Assembly: GCA_964385195.1 (NCBI GenBank)
Contig: CAYLOC010000030.1
Span: forward strand, 1 to 21,408
DNA length: 21,408 nt
Reading direction: 5' to 3'
DNA from: CAYLOC01 sp964385195
Lineage (GTDB): Bacteria; Actinomycetota; Actinomycetes; Propionibacteriales; Nocardioidaceae
This document shows, piece by piece, positions 1 through 6,112 of this stretch. The notes under the pieces are model-generated. The model did not search any database. It was given only the letters and a program-made list of their open reading frames with translations, and was not told where the DNA came from. Both the position numbers and the translations under genes were made by a program. Position 1 is the first letter of the stretch; each line of letters opens with the position of its first letter.

Positions 1-1
1 C

Positions 2-55
2 GTGCGGGAACAGGCGGTGGGCGACGCCGCGGACGGGCTTCTGGAACGCCCCTGA
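2..55 (+). CDS. C-terminal end of a gene cut by the window edge
   Basis: An open frame enters from the left edge and ends at TGA 53-55. It encodes a 17-residue tail, VREQAVGDAADGLLERP. A hairpin with a short T run follows at once, and the next gene converges on it, as expected for the true 3' end of a gene. The fragment is too short to identify. It could also be a chance open frame. Confidence 0.4.
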   Translation: MREQAVGDAADGLLERP

Positions 56-73
56 CGCGGCTCCTGCGTCTTT
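54..73 (+). terminator. Hairpin terminator after the left-edge gene
   Basis: GACGCGG (54-60) pairs with CTGCGTC (64-70), including one G-U pair, around a three-base loop, and TTT follows. It overlaps the stop codon of the partial gene and lies between two convergent genes. The T run is short, so efficiency is uncertain. Confidence 0.45.
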
Positions 74-109
74 CGATGGAGGGGCCACACCGTCGCACAG
101 GTGGAGTGG

Positions 110-709
110 TCACACCGCGTCGTCAGCGGGCCGGGCCGCAGGCGCGCGCAGCCCGTCGGTGAGGAGGTCGAGCATCCGTCCGGCCCGATCCCGTTGCTCC
201 GGTTCCCCGGCAGAGAGAAAGACGCCGACGAGACTGAGCAGCACGTCTTCGGGATCGACATCGTCGCGCAGGCTTCCGGCCTCGGCCCCGGCGTGCAGCA
301 GCATCTCGATCGAGGCGGTCAGGACGTCGTGTGTCTGTGACGTGCTGATCGCACCGGAGGCGGCGATCGCGTGCAGGGTGTCGGCCATCCCGCGCTTGGC
401 CGCGACATAGTCGGCGAAGCGGTCCATCCAGATGCGCAGTGCAGTGGCTGGAGCGTAGGCGCCCAACAGCTCCTCGGCGCTCTCGCGCACGCGGGCCAAT
501 TCGTCGCGGTACACCGCCTCGACGAGCGTCTCTTTCGTCGGGAAGTGGCGATAGAGCGTGCCGATTCCCACGCCGGCCGCCTTCGCGATCCGCTCCAGCG
601 AAACCTTCTCGCCCTCGGTCGAGAAAGTGTGCAGCGCGGCCGCAAGCAGTCGCTGCCGGTTGCGCCGGGCGTCGGCGCGCATCGGGGTCGTGTCGGCGGA
701 AGAACGCAT
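110..709 (-). CDS. TetR/AcrR-family transcriptional repressor
   Basis: A 199-residue regulator of usual TetR length. The N-terminal helix-turn-helix spans about residues 36-60 and ends in the classic GVGIGTLYRHFPTKETL recognition segment. The C-terminal two thirds is a variable helical ligand and dimer domain. I chose ATG at 709 (MRSSADTTPM) because a GGAGGAGG purine block lies upstream; the longer open frame to 916 runs into the divergent gene and lacks protein-like sequence. It is divergent from an aldo/keto reductase, and the gap carries two copies of the same palindrome. That is the usual layout for a TetR repressor controlling itself and its neighbour. The inducer is unknown; a reactive aldehyde or similar reductase substrate is a guess. 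Confidence 0.9.
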   Translation of the reverse strand: MRSSADTTPMRADARRNRQRLLAAALHTFSTEGEKVSLERIAKAAGVGIGTLYRHFPTKETLVEAVYRDELARVRESAEELLGAYAPATALRIWMDRFADYVAAKRGMADTLHAIAASGAISTSQTHDVLTASIEMLLHAGAEAGSLRDDVDPEDVLLSLVGVFLSAGEPEQRDRAGRMLDLLTDGLRAPAARPADDAV

Positions 710-713
710 GACT

Positions 714-771
714 AAACGGAGCCTCCTCCGGTTTGTGCTACGATCATGGCTGTAAACGGAGCACCCTCCGG
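714..771. promoter_or_regulatory. Tandem TetR-type operators between divergent genes
   Basis: Two copies of AAACGGAG-N4-CTCCGG lie at 714-731 and 754-771, exactly 40 bases apart. Each has a CGGAG/CTCCG palindrome core. A possible -10, TACGAT (739-744), sits between them for the reductase, which would put the first site near -35 and the second at the transcription start. Assignment to the neighbouring TetR protein is inference from position and symmetry. Confidence 0.7.
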
Positions 772-810
772 AAAGTCTACCCGCCACCCCGGTGGCACAG
801 GAGCACCACC

Positions 811-1767
811 ATGACTGACACCGCTCGCATCCACGACACCGGCCGCAACGCGATTGCGGCCCGTCCAGATCCGGCCGCGGCAGGCACTTTCGAGTTGGCA
901 CACCGACCCGTTGCACGTATCGGGTTCGGCGCGATGCAACTTCCCGGCGCCGGCGTGCGAGGTCGCGCGCACGAACCCGAGGAGGCGCTCGCCGTCCTCC
1001 GTCGTGTCGTGGAACTGGGGATCAACCACATCGACACCGCGCAGTTCTACGGGGACGGGGTGGCCAATGGGCTCATCCGCGCCGCCCTGCATCCCTACCC
1101 GGACGACCTGGTGCTGGTGAGCAAGGTCGGCGCCCGGTGGGTCGGCGACGGCGGGATCGTCCCCGCACAGCGGCGCGCGCAGTTGCGCGCCGGTGTGGAG
1201 GCCAACCTGGCCAGCCTCGGCGTCGACCGCGTGGACGTGGTCAACCTCCGCGTGATGGACACGACCGCCGACGGAACCCCGCTGGACGACGAGGACCGCG
1301 CCGACTTCGAGGACCAGCTCGCGGAGATGGTCGCGCTGCGCGACGAGGGCAAGATCGGCGGCATCGGGCTCAGCAACGTCACCGTCGACCAACTGCGCAG
1401 GGCGCTGCCGGCTGGGATCGCCTGCGTGCAAAACGCCTACAGCGTCCTGGACCGTTCCGCAGAGCCGATCCTGCAGGTGTGCGCGGAGCATGGTGTGGCC
1501 TGGGTGCCGTTCTTCCCGCTCGGCTCGGCGTTCGCCGGGCTGCCCAAGGTTACTGAGCACCGAGCCGTCATCGAGGCCGCGACCACGCTCGACGCCACGC
1601 CAGCCCAGGTCGGCCTTGCCTGGTTGCTCGCTCATGATCGCCACACCCTGCTGATCCCCGGAACGTCCAATCCGGACCACGTGAGCGACAACGTCGCCGC
1701 AGCCAGCCTTTCCCTCGACGCCGACACGATGCGGGTGCTTGACGGCCTCGCCGACGTGCCCGCCTGA
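811..1767 (+). CDS. Aldo/keto reductase, YdbC/PdxI-like
   Basis: A 318-residue NADPH-dependent aldo/keto reductase of usual length with a TIM-barrel fold. GFGAMQLPG near the N-terminus, HIDTAQFYG (Asp75, Tyr80) and VSKVG (Lys105) supply three of the four catalytic residues. The fourth position, normally His in a YLH-type motif, is Arg147 in VVNLRVM. The same NLRVM occurs in E. coli YdbC, described as pyridoxal reductase PdxI, so this looks like a subfamily trait and not damage. The C-terminal LLIPGTSNPDHVSDN is the NADP phosphate-binding segment. ATG 811 is chosen because ACAGGAG lies 7 bases upstream; an earlier in-frame start would run through the operators. The substrate is unproven: pyridoxal or another aldehyde. 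Control by the divergent TetR protein is likely. Confidence 0.88.
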   Translation: MTDTARIHDTGRNAIAARPDPAAAGTFELAHRPVARIGFGAMQLPGAGVRGRAHEPEEALAVLRRVVELGINHIDTAQFYGDGVANGLIRAALHPYPDDLVLVSKVGARWVGDGGIVPAQRRAQLRAGVEANLASLGVDRVDVVNLRVMDTTADGTPLDDEDRADFEDQLAEMVALRDEGKIGGIGLSNVTVDQLRRALPAGIACVQNAYSVLDRSAEPILQVCAEHGVAWVPFFPLGSAFAGLPKVTEHRAVIEAATTLDATPAQVGLAWLLAHDRHTLLIPGTSNPDHVSDNVAAASLSLDADTMRVLDGLADVPA

Positions 1768-1852
1768 CGTCGTCGACCCCGGACACGGTGTTGCCGGCTT
1801 ACCTGCTCCGGCACACATTCGGTGAAGCAACCGGGCGGGCGGCTCGGGGGCG

Positions 1853-1917
1853 TACAAGGCAAACGCACCGTTGGCGAGTCAGATTTGCCTTGTAGGCGGT
1901 GCAGTTGCCTCGCCTAC
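1853..1917. repeat. Two overlapping inverted repeats upstream of whiB7
   Basis: TACAAGGCAAA (1853-1863) and TTTGCCTTGTA (1884-1894) form a perfect 11-bp inverted repeat with a 20-base spacer. GTAGGCG (1892-1898) and CGCCTAC (1911-1917) form a second, 7-bp one. They share bases 1892-1894, so both cannot form at once. Further complements exist: GCACCG/CGGTGC and GGCGAG/CTCGCC. It may be an operator or an RNA switch at the start of the whiB7 leader. Confidence 0.6.
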
Positions 1918-1920
1918 CCC
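1882..1920 (+). promoter_or_regulatory. Candidate whiB7 promoter with AT-rich activator element
   Basis: GATTT (1882-1886), three bases GCC, then TTGTAG (1890-1895) as a possible -35, and TACCCC (1915-1920) as a possible -10. WhiB7 is known to contact an AT-rich patch just upstream of the -35 of its targets, including its own gene, and the erm promoter in this window has the same arrangement. The 19-base spacer is long and the -10 is poor, so the call is tentative. Confidence 0.35.
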
Positions 1921-1927
1921 GAGAGCG

Positions 1928-2023
1928 GTGGTGGTGCTGGTGAGGTTCTGGGTGTTGGTGTGGCGCACGTTCTCCATCACCGAAGGTGTTCCAGGGCCAA
2001 ATAAGGTAGCCGACCGGGAATAG
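1928..2023 (+). CDS. Candidate whiB7 leader ORF (uORF), 31 codons
   Basis: An open frame starts at GTG 1928 (alternatives 1931, 1934, 1940) and reads MVVLVRFWVLVWRTFSIT and onward to TAG 2021-2023. It has no clear ribosome-binding site, but GTG 1928 lies 7 bases after the tentative -10, so a leaderless message is possible. The stop lies inside the left half of a GC-rich hairpin. Actinobacterial whiB7/wblC genes are known to have a translated leader whose inhibition by antibiotics raises read-through into whiB7; this ORF is in the right place for that role. The peptide itself matches nothing I recognise, so a chance ORF remains possible. Confidence 0.35.
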   Translation: MVVLVRFWVLVWRTFSITEGVPGPNKVADRE

Positions 2024-2077
2024 CCGGCCCCGGCCGGTTGTCGGTGCTAAAGCGATGACCTTTGTACTGGCCGGTCG
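2010..2077 (+). promoter_or_regulatory. Candidate whiB7 attenuator with alternative hairpins
   Basis: CCGAC (2010-2014) pairs with GTCGG (2040-2044), enclosing a GC-rich CCGGC/GCCGG core (2024-2037). Alternatively CGACCGG (2011-2017) pairs perfectly with CCGGTCG (2071-2077), which would exclude the first fold. The leader ORF ends at 2023 inside the left arm, so ribosome position could choose between folds. There is no strong U tract after the first hairpin, so intrinsic termination is not certain. Confidence 0.4.
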
Positions 2078-2098
2078 TCAGTATGAGGGGCCGCGAAA

Positions 2099-2422
2099 GT
2101 GTCGGTGGCCCCTGACACGCTGACAACGAACGGTACGACGACAACGATCGGGGGATCGATGGCCAGGACACTTACCACGCTGACGCGCGAGACCTACCCC
2201 TGCATGGAGCAGCCGGACCTGTTCTTCGCCGAGTCCGCGTCGAATGTCGCGGTCGCGAAGAGCCTGTGCCGGACCTGCCCGGCTCTCACGCCGTGCCTGA
2301 CTGGTGCGCTGGAGCGGCGGGAACCGTGGGGAGTGTGGGGAGGCGAGGTGTTCGAGAACGGTGTCGTGATCGCCACCAAGCGTGGCCGCGGGCGGCCGCG
2401 GAAGAACACCGAGGCAGCCTGA
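2099..2422 (+). CDS. whiB7: WhiB7/WblC, iron-sulfur antibiotic-response regulator
   Basis: A 107-residue WhiB-family protein. Four cysteines (35, 57, 60, 66; pattern C-X21-C-X2-C-X5-C) hold the Fe-S cluster. EPWGVWGGE (75-83) is the turn that binds the primary sigma factor. KRGRGRPRK (94-102) is an AT-hook, the mark that separates WhiB7 from other WhiB proteins. WhiB7 with sigma activates intrinsic resistance genes such as erm, efflux and ribosome-protection genes after ribosome-targeting antibiotics. GTG 2099 is preceded by GAGGGG 8 bases upstream; ATG 2159, after GGGGATCG, gives an 87-residue alternative closer to the mycobacterial length. A long structured leader precedes it, and a candidate target, erm, lies 10 kb away in the window. 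Confidence 0.93.
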   Translation: MSVAPDTLTTNGTTTTIGGSMARTLTTLTRETYPCMEQPDLFFAESASNVAVAKSLCRTCPALTPCLTGALERREPWGVWGGEVFENGVVIATKRGRGRPRKNTEAA

Positions 2423-2535
2423 CTCCCGGGGTGCCTCGCCGATGGTCGGCCCCTGCCGCGAACAGGGCATACGGCGGGGCATCCCCCCACCAGGCAACCT
2501 TCCAGGCAGACTGTGCGTGTACCTGGTAACACGGG

Positions 2536-2556
2536 GCAGGCCGTCGTGCGGCCTGC
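2536..2556 (+). terminator. Perfect 8-bp hairpin downstream of whiB7
   Basis: GCAGGCCG (2536-2543) and CGGCCTGC (2549-2556) form a perfect stem with loop TCGTG. There is no T run. It may end the whiB7 message or sit in the 5' region of the next gene, whose start is 28 bases further on. Confidence 0.4.
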
Positions 2557-2583
2557 GAGGAGCACCTGACCGAGGGGGCAGCG

Positions 2584-3882
2584 ATGGCGCGACGCCGCAG
2601 GTCCGTAGTGGCCACGGTGGCTGTCTGGACGTTTCTGGTCGGCGGCGGCGTGTACGCCGGCCTGGAGTTCACCAACCACGACGTGTGGCAGCAGTTCACC
2701 GCCGCGGACGCCGCGACCGAGGCGACCCAGGCTCCGGAGACCACGGCGGCGCCGCAGCAGACACCGTCCGCGCCGGCCGCGGAGCCCACCAGCCCCGCTT
2801 CCGCGGCACCGAAGCCCGCCACGGCCGCCACCACTGCCGAGAAGCCCAACGCCGCTGAGTCGCACCGGTCAGCCGAGCCCGTCGTACACCGCCGTCCGAA
2901 GCCACCGGTGAAACCACAGCCGCCCACCAAGGCTGCTCCGGTCGTCACTGCGGCGCTGCTGATGAGCGGTGACGAGGGCAGCAAGGTCCGGGAACTCCAG
3001 GCGCGCCTGCGCCAGATCTGGTGGTACGACGGCAAGATCACCGGCACCTACGGCGACCGGACCCGCGATGCCGTCGCCGGCTTCCAGGCCAAGCGTGGGT
3101 TCGCCGAAACCGGGAAGGTCGACCAGCAGACCTGGGACCGGCTGGTCGAGATGACCCGGACCCCTACCCAGGACGAGATGCACAACCGCCTTGAGCCCGG
3201 GCCCACGCTCCTCGGCCCGGGTGACGACGGCAAGCAGGTCCGGGAACTGCAGGCGCGGCTGAAGCAGATCGGGTGGTTCACCGGAACCGTCACCGGCACC
3301 TACGGCGACGACACCGAGGACTCCGTCGCCGGGTTCCAGACCAAGCGTGGGTTCCCCTCCACCGGCGAGGTCGACCAGCGCACCCGGGACCGCCTCGACG
3401 ACATGACCCATGCCCCCTCGCAGGCGGAGATGTTCCCTGAGCGGGAGCAGGACTCCGACGACTCAGACGAGGCAGACGACCCCGACAGCGACAGCGGCCA
3501 GGCCGCCGGCATCGACCCCCGCTGCCAGACCGGGCGGGCGCTGTGCATCGACAAGACGACCAGCCAGATGCGCTGGATGGTCGACGGGACGATCCGCAGC
3601 ACCGTCGACGTCCGGTTCGGCGCGTGGTACTCACCCACCCGCGAGGGCCTGTTCCACGTGTACTGGAAGGACATCGACCACGTGTCCAGCCTGTACGGCT
3701 CCGCGATGCCGTACTCGCTGTTCTTCAGTGGCGGCCAGGCGGTGCACTACTCCTCCGACTTCGCTGCCCGTGGGTACGCCGGTGCCTCACACGGCTGCGT
3801 CAACGTGCGCGACTATGACGCCCTGAAGCAGATATTCTCCGAGGTCAACGTCGGCGACAAGGTGGTCGTCTACCGCAGTTGA
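2584..3882 (+). CDS. L,D-transpeptidase with two peptidoglycan-binding domains
   Basis: A 432-residue cell-envelope enzyme. The basic start MARRRRS and a hydrophobic segment at about 8-28 give a signal anchor. A Pro/Ala/Thr-rich linker (about 40-122) spans the wall. Two similar PG_binding_1 repeats follow at about 127-190 and 208-275, each with VRELQARL and DAVAGFQ/DSVAGFQ-type helices. A very acidic Asp/Ser linker (285-305) leads to the YkuD catalytic domain (about 316-430) with SHGCVNVRD, giving His403 and the nucleophile Cys405. Such enzymes make 3-3 cross-links or attach ligands to peptidoglycan and are targets of carbapenems. ATG 2584 follows GAGGGGG at good spacing. It looks monocistronic. 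The exact reaction (cross-linking or other) cannot be told from sequence. Confidence 0.92.
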   Translation: MARRRRSVVATVAVWTFLVGGGVYAGLEFTNHDVWQQFTAADAATEATQAPETTAAPQQTPSAPAAEPTSPASAAPKPATAATTAEKPNAAESHRSAEPVVHRRPKPPVKPQPPTKAAPVVTAALLMSGDEGSKVRELQARLRQIWWYDGKITGTYGDRTRDAVAGFQAKRGFAETGKVDQQTWDRLVEMTRTPTQDEMHNRLEPGPTLLGPGDDGKQVRELQARLKQIGWFTGTVTGTYGDDTEDSVAGFQTKRGFPSTGEVDQRTRDRLDDMTHAPSQAEMFPEREQDSDDSDEADDPDSDSGQAAGIDPRCQTGRALCIDKTTSQMRWMVDGTIRSTVDVRFGAWYSPTREGLFHVYWKDIDHVSSLYGSAMPYSLFFSGGQAVHYSSDFAARGYAGASHGCVNVRDYDALKQIFSEVNVGDKVVVYRS

Positions 3883-3895
3883 CGCGCGTCGCGGG

Positions 3896-3924
3896 TGGCA
3901 ACGGCGCGCCACAGGTCCTAGCAT
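3896..3924 (+). promoter_or_regulatory. Possible promoter for the betaine-binding protein gene
   Basis: TGGCAA (3896-3901), a 17-base spacer and TAGCAT (3919-3924) resemble a sigma-70-type promoter about 100 bases before the next gene. The -35 is a poor match. The rest of this 141-base gap holds only short imperfect palindromes. Confidence 0.3.
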
Positions 3925-4023
3925 CAGGCTGAGGTAAGCATGGCCAGGTGACGCGATCCGGCGCACGAGGGGCCCGCCGCTCGTCCGACAGATGTCTGCG
4001 TCAATCGAAGAAAGGCGCACCAC

Positions 4024-5049
4024 GTGGGACGTAATCCGAGGAAGTGGACACTGGCCGCGGCAGTGATCGCGCTCGTGGCCGGGCTGACGGCCGGCTGCGG
4101 GTCCAACAGCCCGGACACGATCTCGAGCAAGTTCAGCATCACCCCGAAACAGGCGCTCCAGCAGGCCGCCGGCGGCAAGGGGAGCAACAAGCTGACCGTG
4201 GGCTCGAAGAACTTCTTCGTGGAGCAGGACGTGCTGGGCCAGATCACGGTCCTGGCGCTCCGGGCGGCCGGCGCCAAGGTAGTCGACAAGACCGGCCTCG
4301 GCTCCACCCAGGAGGTCCGCTCCAGCCTCCTCAACGGCACGATCGACATCTACTGGGGCTACACCGGGACGGCGGCGACCATCTTCCTCGGGCTCGCGGA
4401 CGTGCCCACCAACCCCGACAAGCTGTACCAGCTGGTCAAACGCAAGGACAAGCAGGAGAACGGCGTCGCGTGGCTGGCGCCGGCGCCGGCGAACAACACC
4501 TACGCGATCGCGATCCGCCCCGAGGTCTCGGAGAAGGGGAACAAGGCCTACGACGCGGACCTGGCCAACGTGACCACGATCTCCGACCTGGCCCAGCTGG
4601 TCAGGCAGCACCCGGACAAGGCGACGATCTGCCTGGGCCCGGAGTTCCAGCGCCGGACCGACGGGCTGCCCGGGCTGGAGGAGCGCTACGGGTTCCGGTT
4701 CCCCGAGTCCGCGGTCAAGGTGCTTCCCGCCCGCGCGGTGTACGCCTCGGTCGACACCGGCCAGCGCTGCAACTTCGGGGTGGTCTTCAACGACAGCGGC
4801 CAGATCCCCTCCCTCGAACTGCGCCTGCTCAAGGACGACCAGAACTTCTTCCCGGCGTACAACCCGACACCGACGATGCGGGCGGAGACCCTGAAGCGGT
4901 ACCCGAGCCTGAAACCGCTGTTCGACGAGATCGCGCAACGCCTCGACACCGAGACGATGCGCAAGCTCGACGGGAAGGTCGCGGTGCAGCACATGAAGCC
5001 CCGCCAGGTGGCCAAGCAGTGGCTGCAGGAGCAAGGTCTCCTCGACTGA
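4024..5049 (+). CDS. Glycine betaine/choline-type ABC substrate-binding lipoprotein
   Basis: A 341-residue lipoprotein of the OpuAC/ProX/OsmF family. The N-terminus is basic then hydrophobic and ends in LTAGC, with Cys25 as the lipidated residue. The mature domain begins with LTVGSKNFFVEQDVLGQ and continues with GLGSTQEVRSSLLNGTIDIY and YTGTA, the usual start of the quaternary-amine-binding fold. GTG 4024 is used, with GAAGAAAGG about 9 bases upstream; MGRNPRK is a normal lipoprotein N-terminus. No permease or ATPase gene is adjacent, so it is an orphan that must work with a transporter encoded elsewhere or act as a sensor. The next gene starts only 33 bases downstream. Ligand choice among betaine, choline, carnitine or another osmolyte is not settled. 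Confidence 0.85.
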   Translation: MGRNPRKWTLAAAVIALVAGLTAGCGSNSPDTISSKFSITPKQALQQAAGGKGSNKLTVGSKNFFVEQDVLGQITVLALRAAGAKVVDKTGLGSTQEVRSSLLNGTIDIYWGYTGTAATIFLGLADVPTNPDKLYQLVKRKDKQENGVAWLAPAPANNTYAIAIRPEVSEKGNKAYDADLANVTTISDLAQLVRQHPDKATICLGPEFQRRTDGLPGLEERYGFRFPESAVKVLPARAVYASVDTGQRCNFGVVFNDSGQIPSLELRLLKDDQNFFPAYNPTPTMRAETLKRYPSLKPLFDEIAQRLDTETMRKLDGKVAVQHMKPRQVAKQWLQEQGLLD

Positions 5050-5082
5050 CTCCGCAGTGAGCCGGGACGTAGGGTGGTCGGT

Positions 5083-6081
5083 ATGTCCGCGGATGAGCTC
5101 GAGGTCGACCTACTGATCATCGGGGCCGGGCCGACCGGCCTCTTCGGCGCGTACTATGCCGGGTTCCGTGGCCTGAGTGTGGCCGTGGCGGACTCCCTCC
5201 CCGAGATCGGCGGCCAGATCACCGCCATGTATCCGGAGAAGGAGATCTACGACGTCGGCGGGTTCGCGGTGATCAAGGGCCGTGAGCTCGTCGACCGGCT
5301 GATCGATCAGGCGGCGAGCGCGGACCCGACGTACCTGATGGACAAGTCCGCGGTGGCCATGGTGCCGGAGGTCAACGACGGCCAGGTGACGTCGGTGACG
5401 GTGGAGTTCGACGACGGTACGACGGTCAAGGCGGGAGCGGTCATCATCACCGCCGGGATCGGCCGGTTCCAGCCACGTCCGCTGCCTGCCGGTGAGGGGT
5501 GGGAGGAGCGCGGCCTGGTGTTCTTCGTGAAGTCGTTCGAGGACTTCCGGGACAAAGACGTGGTCATCGTCGGCGGCGGCGACAGCGCGTTCGACTGGGC
5601 GCTGCACCTGCCGACAGTGGCACGGTCGGTGACGCTGGTACACCGCCGGGAGAAGTTCCGCGCCGCGGAGAACACGGTGCAGCGCGTCCGGCAGCTGCCG
5701 GTGGACATCCGGGTCCCCGCCAACGTCACCAGGCTCAGCGGTGATGGCTGGGTGGAGGAGGTCGAGATCACCGACGTCAAGACCGAGGAGGTCACCCGCG
5801 TCAAGACGCAGGCGGTGATCGCTGCGCTGGGGTTCCTCGCCGACCTCGGCCCGCTGCAGCAGTGGGGCCTGGAGGTGAAGAAGCGGTGCGTGCTGGTCGA
5901 CACCACGATGAAGACCAACCTGGACCGGATCTACGCCGCCGGCGACGTCGTGGACTACCCCGGCAAGCTCAAGCTGATCGCCACCGGCTTCGGGGAGGTC
6001 GCCACGGCGGTCAACAACGCTGCCGTGGCGATCGACCCCTCACACTCACTGTTCCCGGGCCACTCCAGTAACCAGACCTGA
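5083..6081 (+). CDS. Ferredoxin/flavodoxin-NADP reductase, thioredoxin-reductase-like
   Basis: A 332-residue flavoprotein. The FAD site is LIIGAGPTGL (11-20), followed by EIGGQITAMYPEK, a hallmark of the YumC-type FNR2 family. The NADPH site is VIVGGGDSAFDWAL (161-174), with HRR (187-189) reading the 2' phosphate. The C-terminal FAD contact is IYAAGDVVDYPGK (283-295). The CxxC redox pair of true thioredoxin reductases is absent, which points to electron transfer between NADPH and ferredoxin or flavodoxin. ATG 5083 is preferred over GTG 5074 because AGGGTGG lies 5-11 bases before it. It lies 33 bases after the binding-protein gene and may share its transcript, though no functional link is obvious. 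It converges on the BCCT gene. Confidence 0.9.
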   Translation: MSADELEVDLLIIGAGPTGLFGAYYAGFRGLSVAVADSLPEIGGQITAMYPEKEIYDVGGFAVIKGRELVDRLIDQAASADPTYLMDKSAVAMVPEVNDGQVTSVTVEFDDGTTVKAGAVIITAGIGRFQPRPLPAGEGWEERGLVFFVKSFEDFRDKDVVIVGGGDSAFDWALHLPTVARSVTLVHRREKFRAAENTVQRVRQLPVDIRVPANVTRLSGDGWVEEVEITDVKTEEVTRVKTQAVIAALGFLADLGPLQQWGLEVKKRCVLVDTTMKTNLDRIYAAGDVVDYPGKLKLIATGFGEVATAVNNAAVAIDPSHSLFPGHSSNQT

Positions 6082-6112
6082 CCCGACCACCTCAAGCCGC
6101 CCGGGGTCAGGT
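6076..6112. terminator. Bidirectional terminator overlapping both stop codons
   Basis: ACCTGACCC (6076-6084) and GGGTCAGGT (6104-6112) form a perfect 9-bp inverted repeat with a 19-base loop. The TGA of the reductase (6079-6081) and the stop of the BCCT gene (6107-6109) both lie in its arms. There is no T run on either side. Confidence 0.55.

Noticed and set aside
1017..1260. Loss of catalytic His in the aldo/keto reductase as a sign of inactivation
   Set aside because: The NLRVM motif with Arg in place of His is shared with E. coli YdbC/PdxI, so it is a subfamily feature.
712..1857. A 381-codon minus-strand open frame opposite the aldo/keto reductase
   Set aside because: The reductase strand has full family motifs; the antisense translation is low-complexity His/Val/Gly/Arg-rich and matches nothing.
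1822..2004. A 60-codon plus-strand frame before whiB7
   Set aside because: It has no clear ribosome-binding site, runs through the palindromic region and has no recognisable sequence. The overlapping frame 1928-2023 fits the leader context better.
3787..5034. A 415-codon minus-strand frame opposite the betaine-binding protein
   Set aside because: The plus strand encodes a clear lipoprotein; the antisense product is a typical Leu/Arg/Val-rich shadow.
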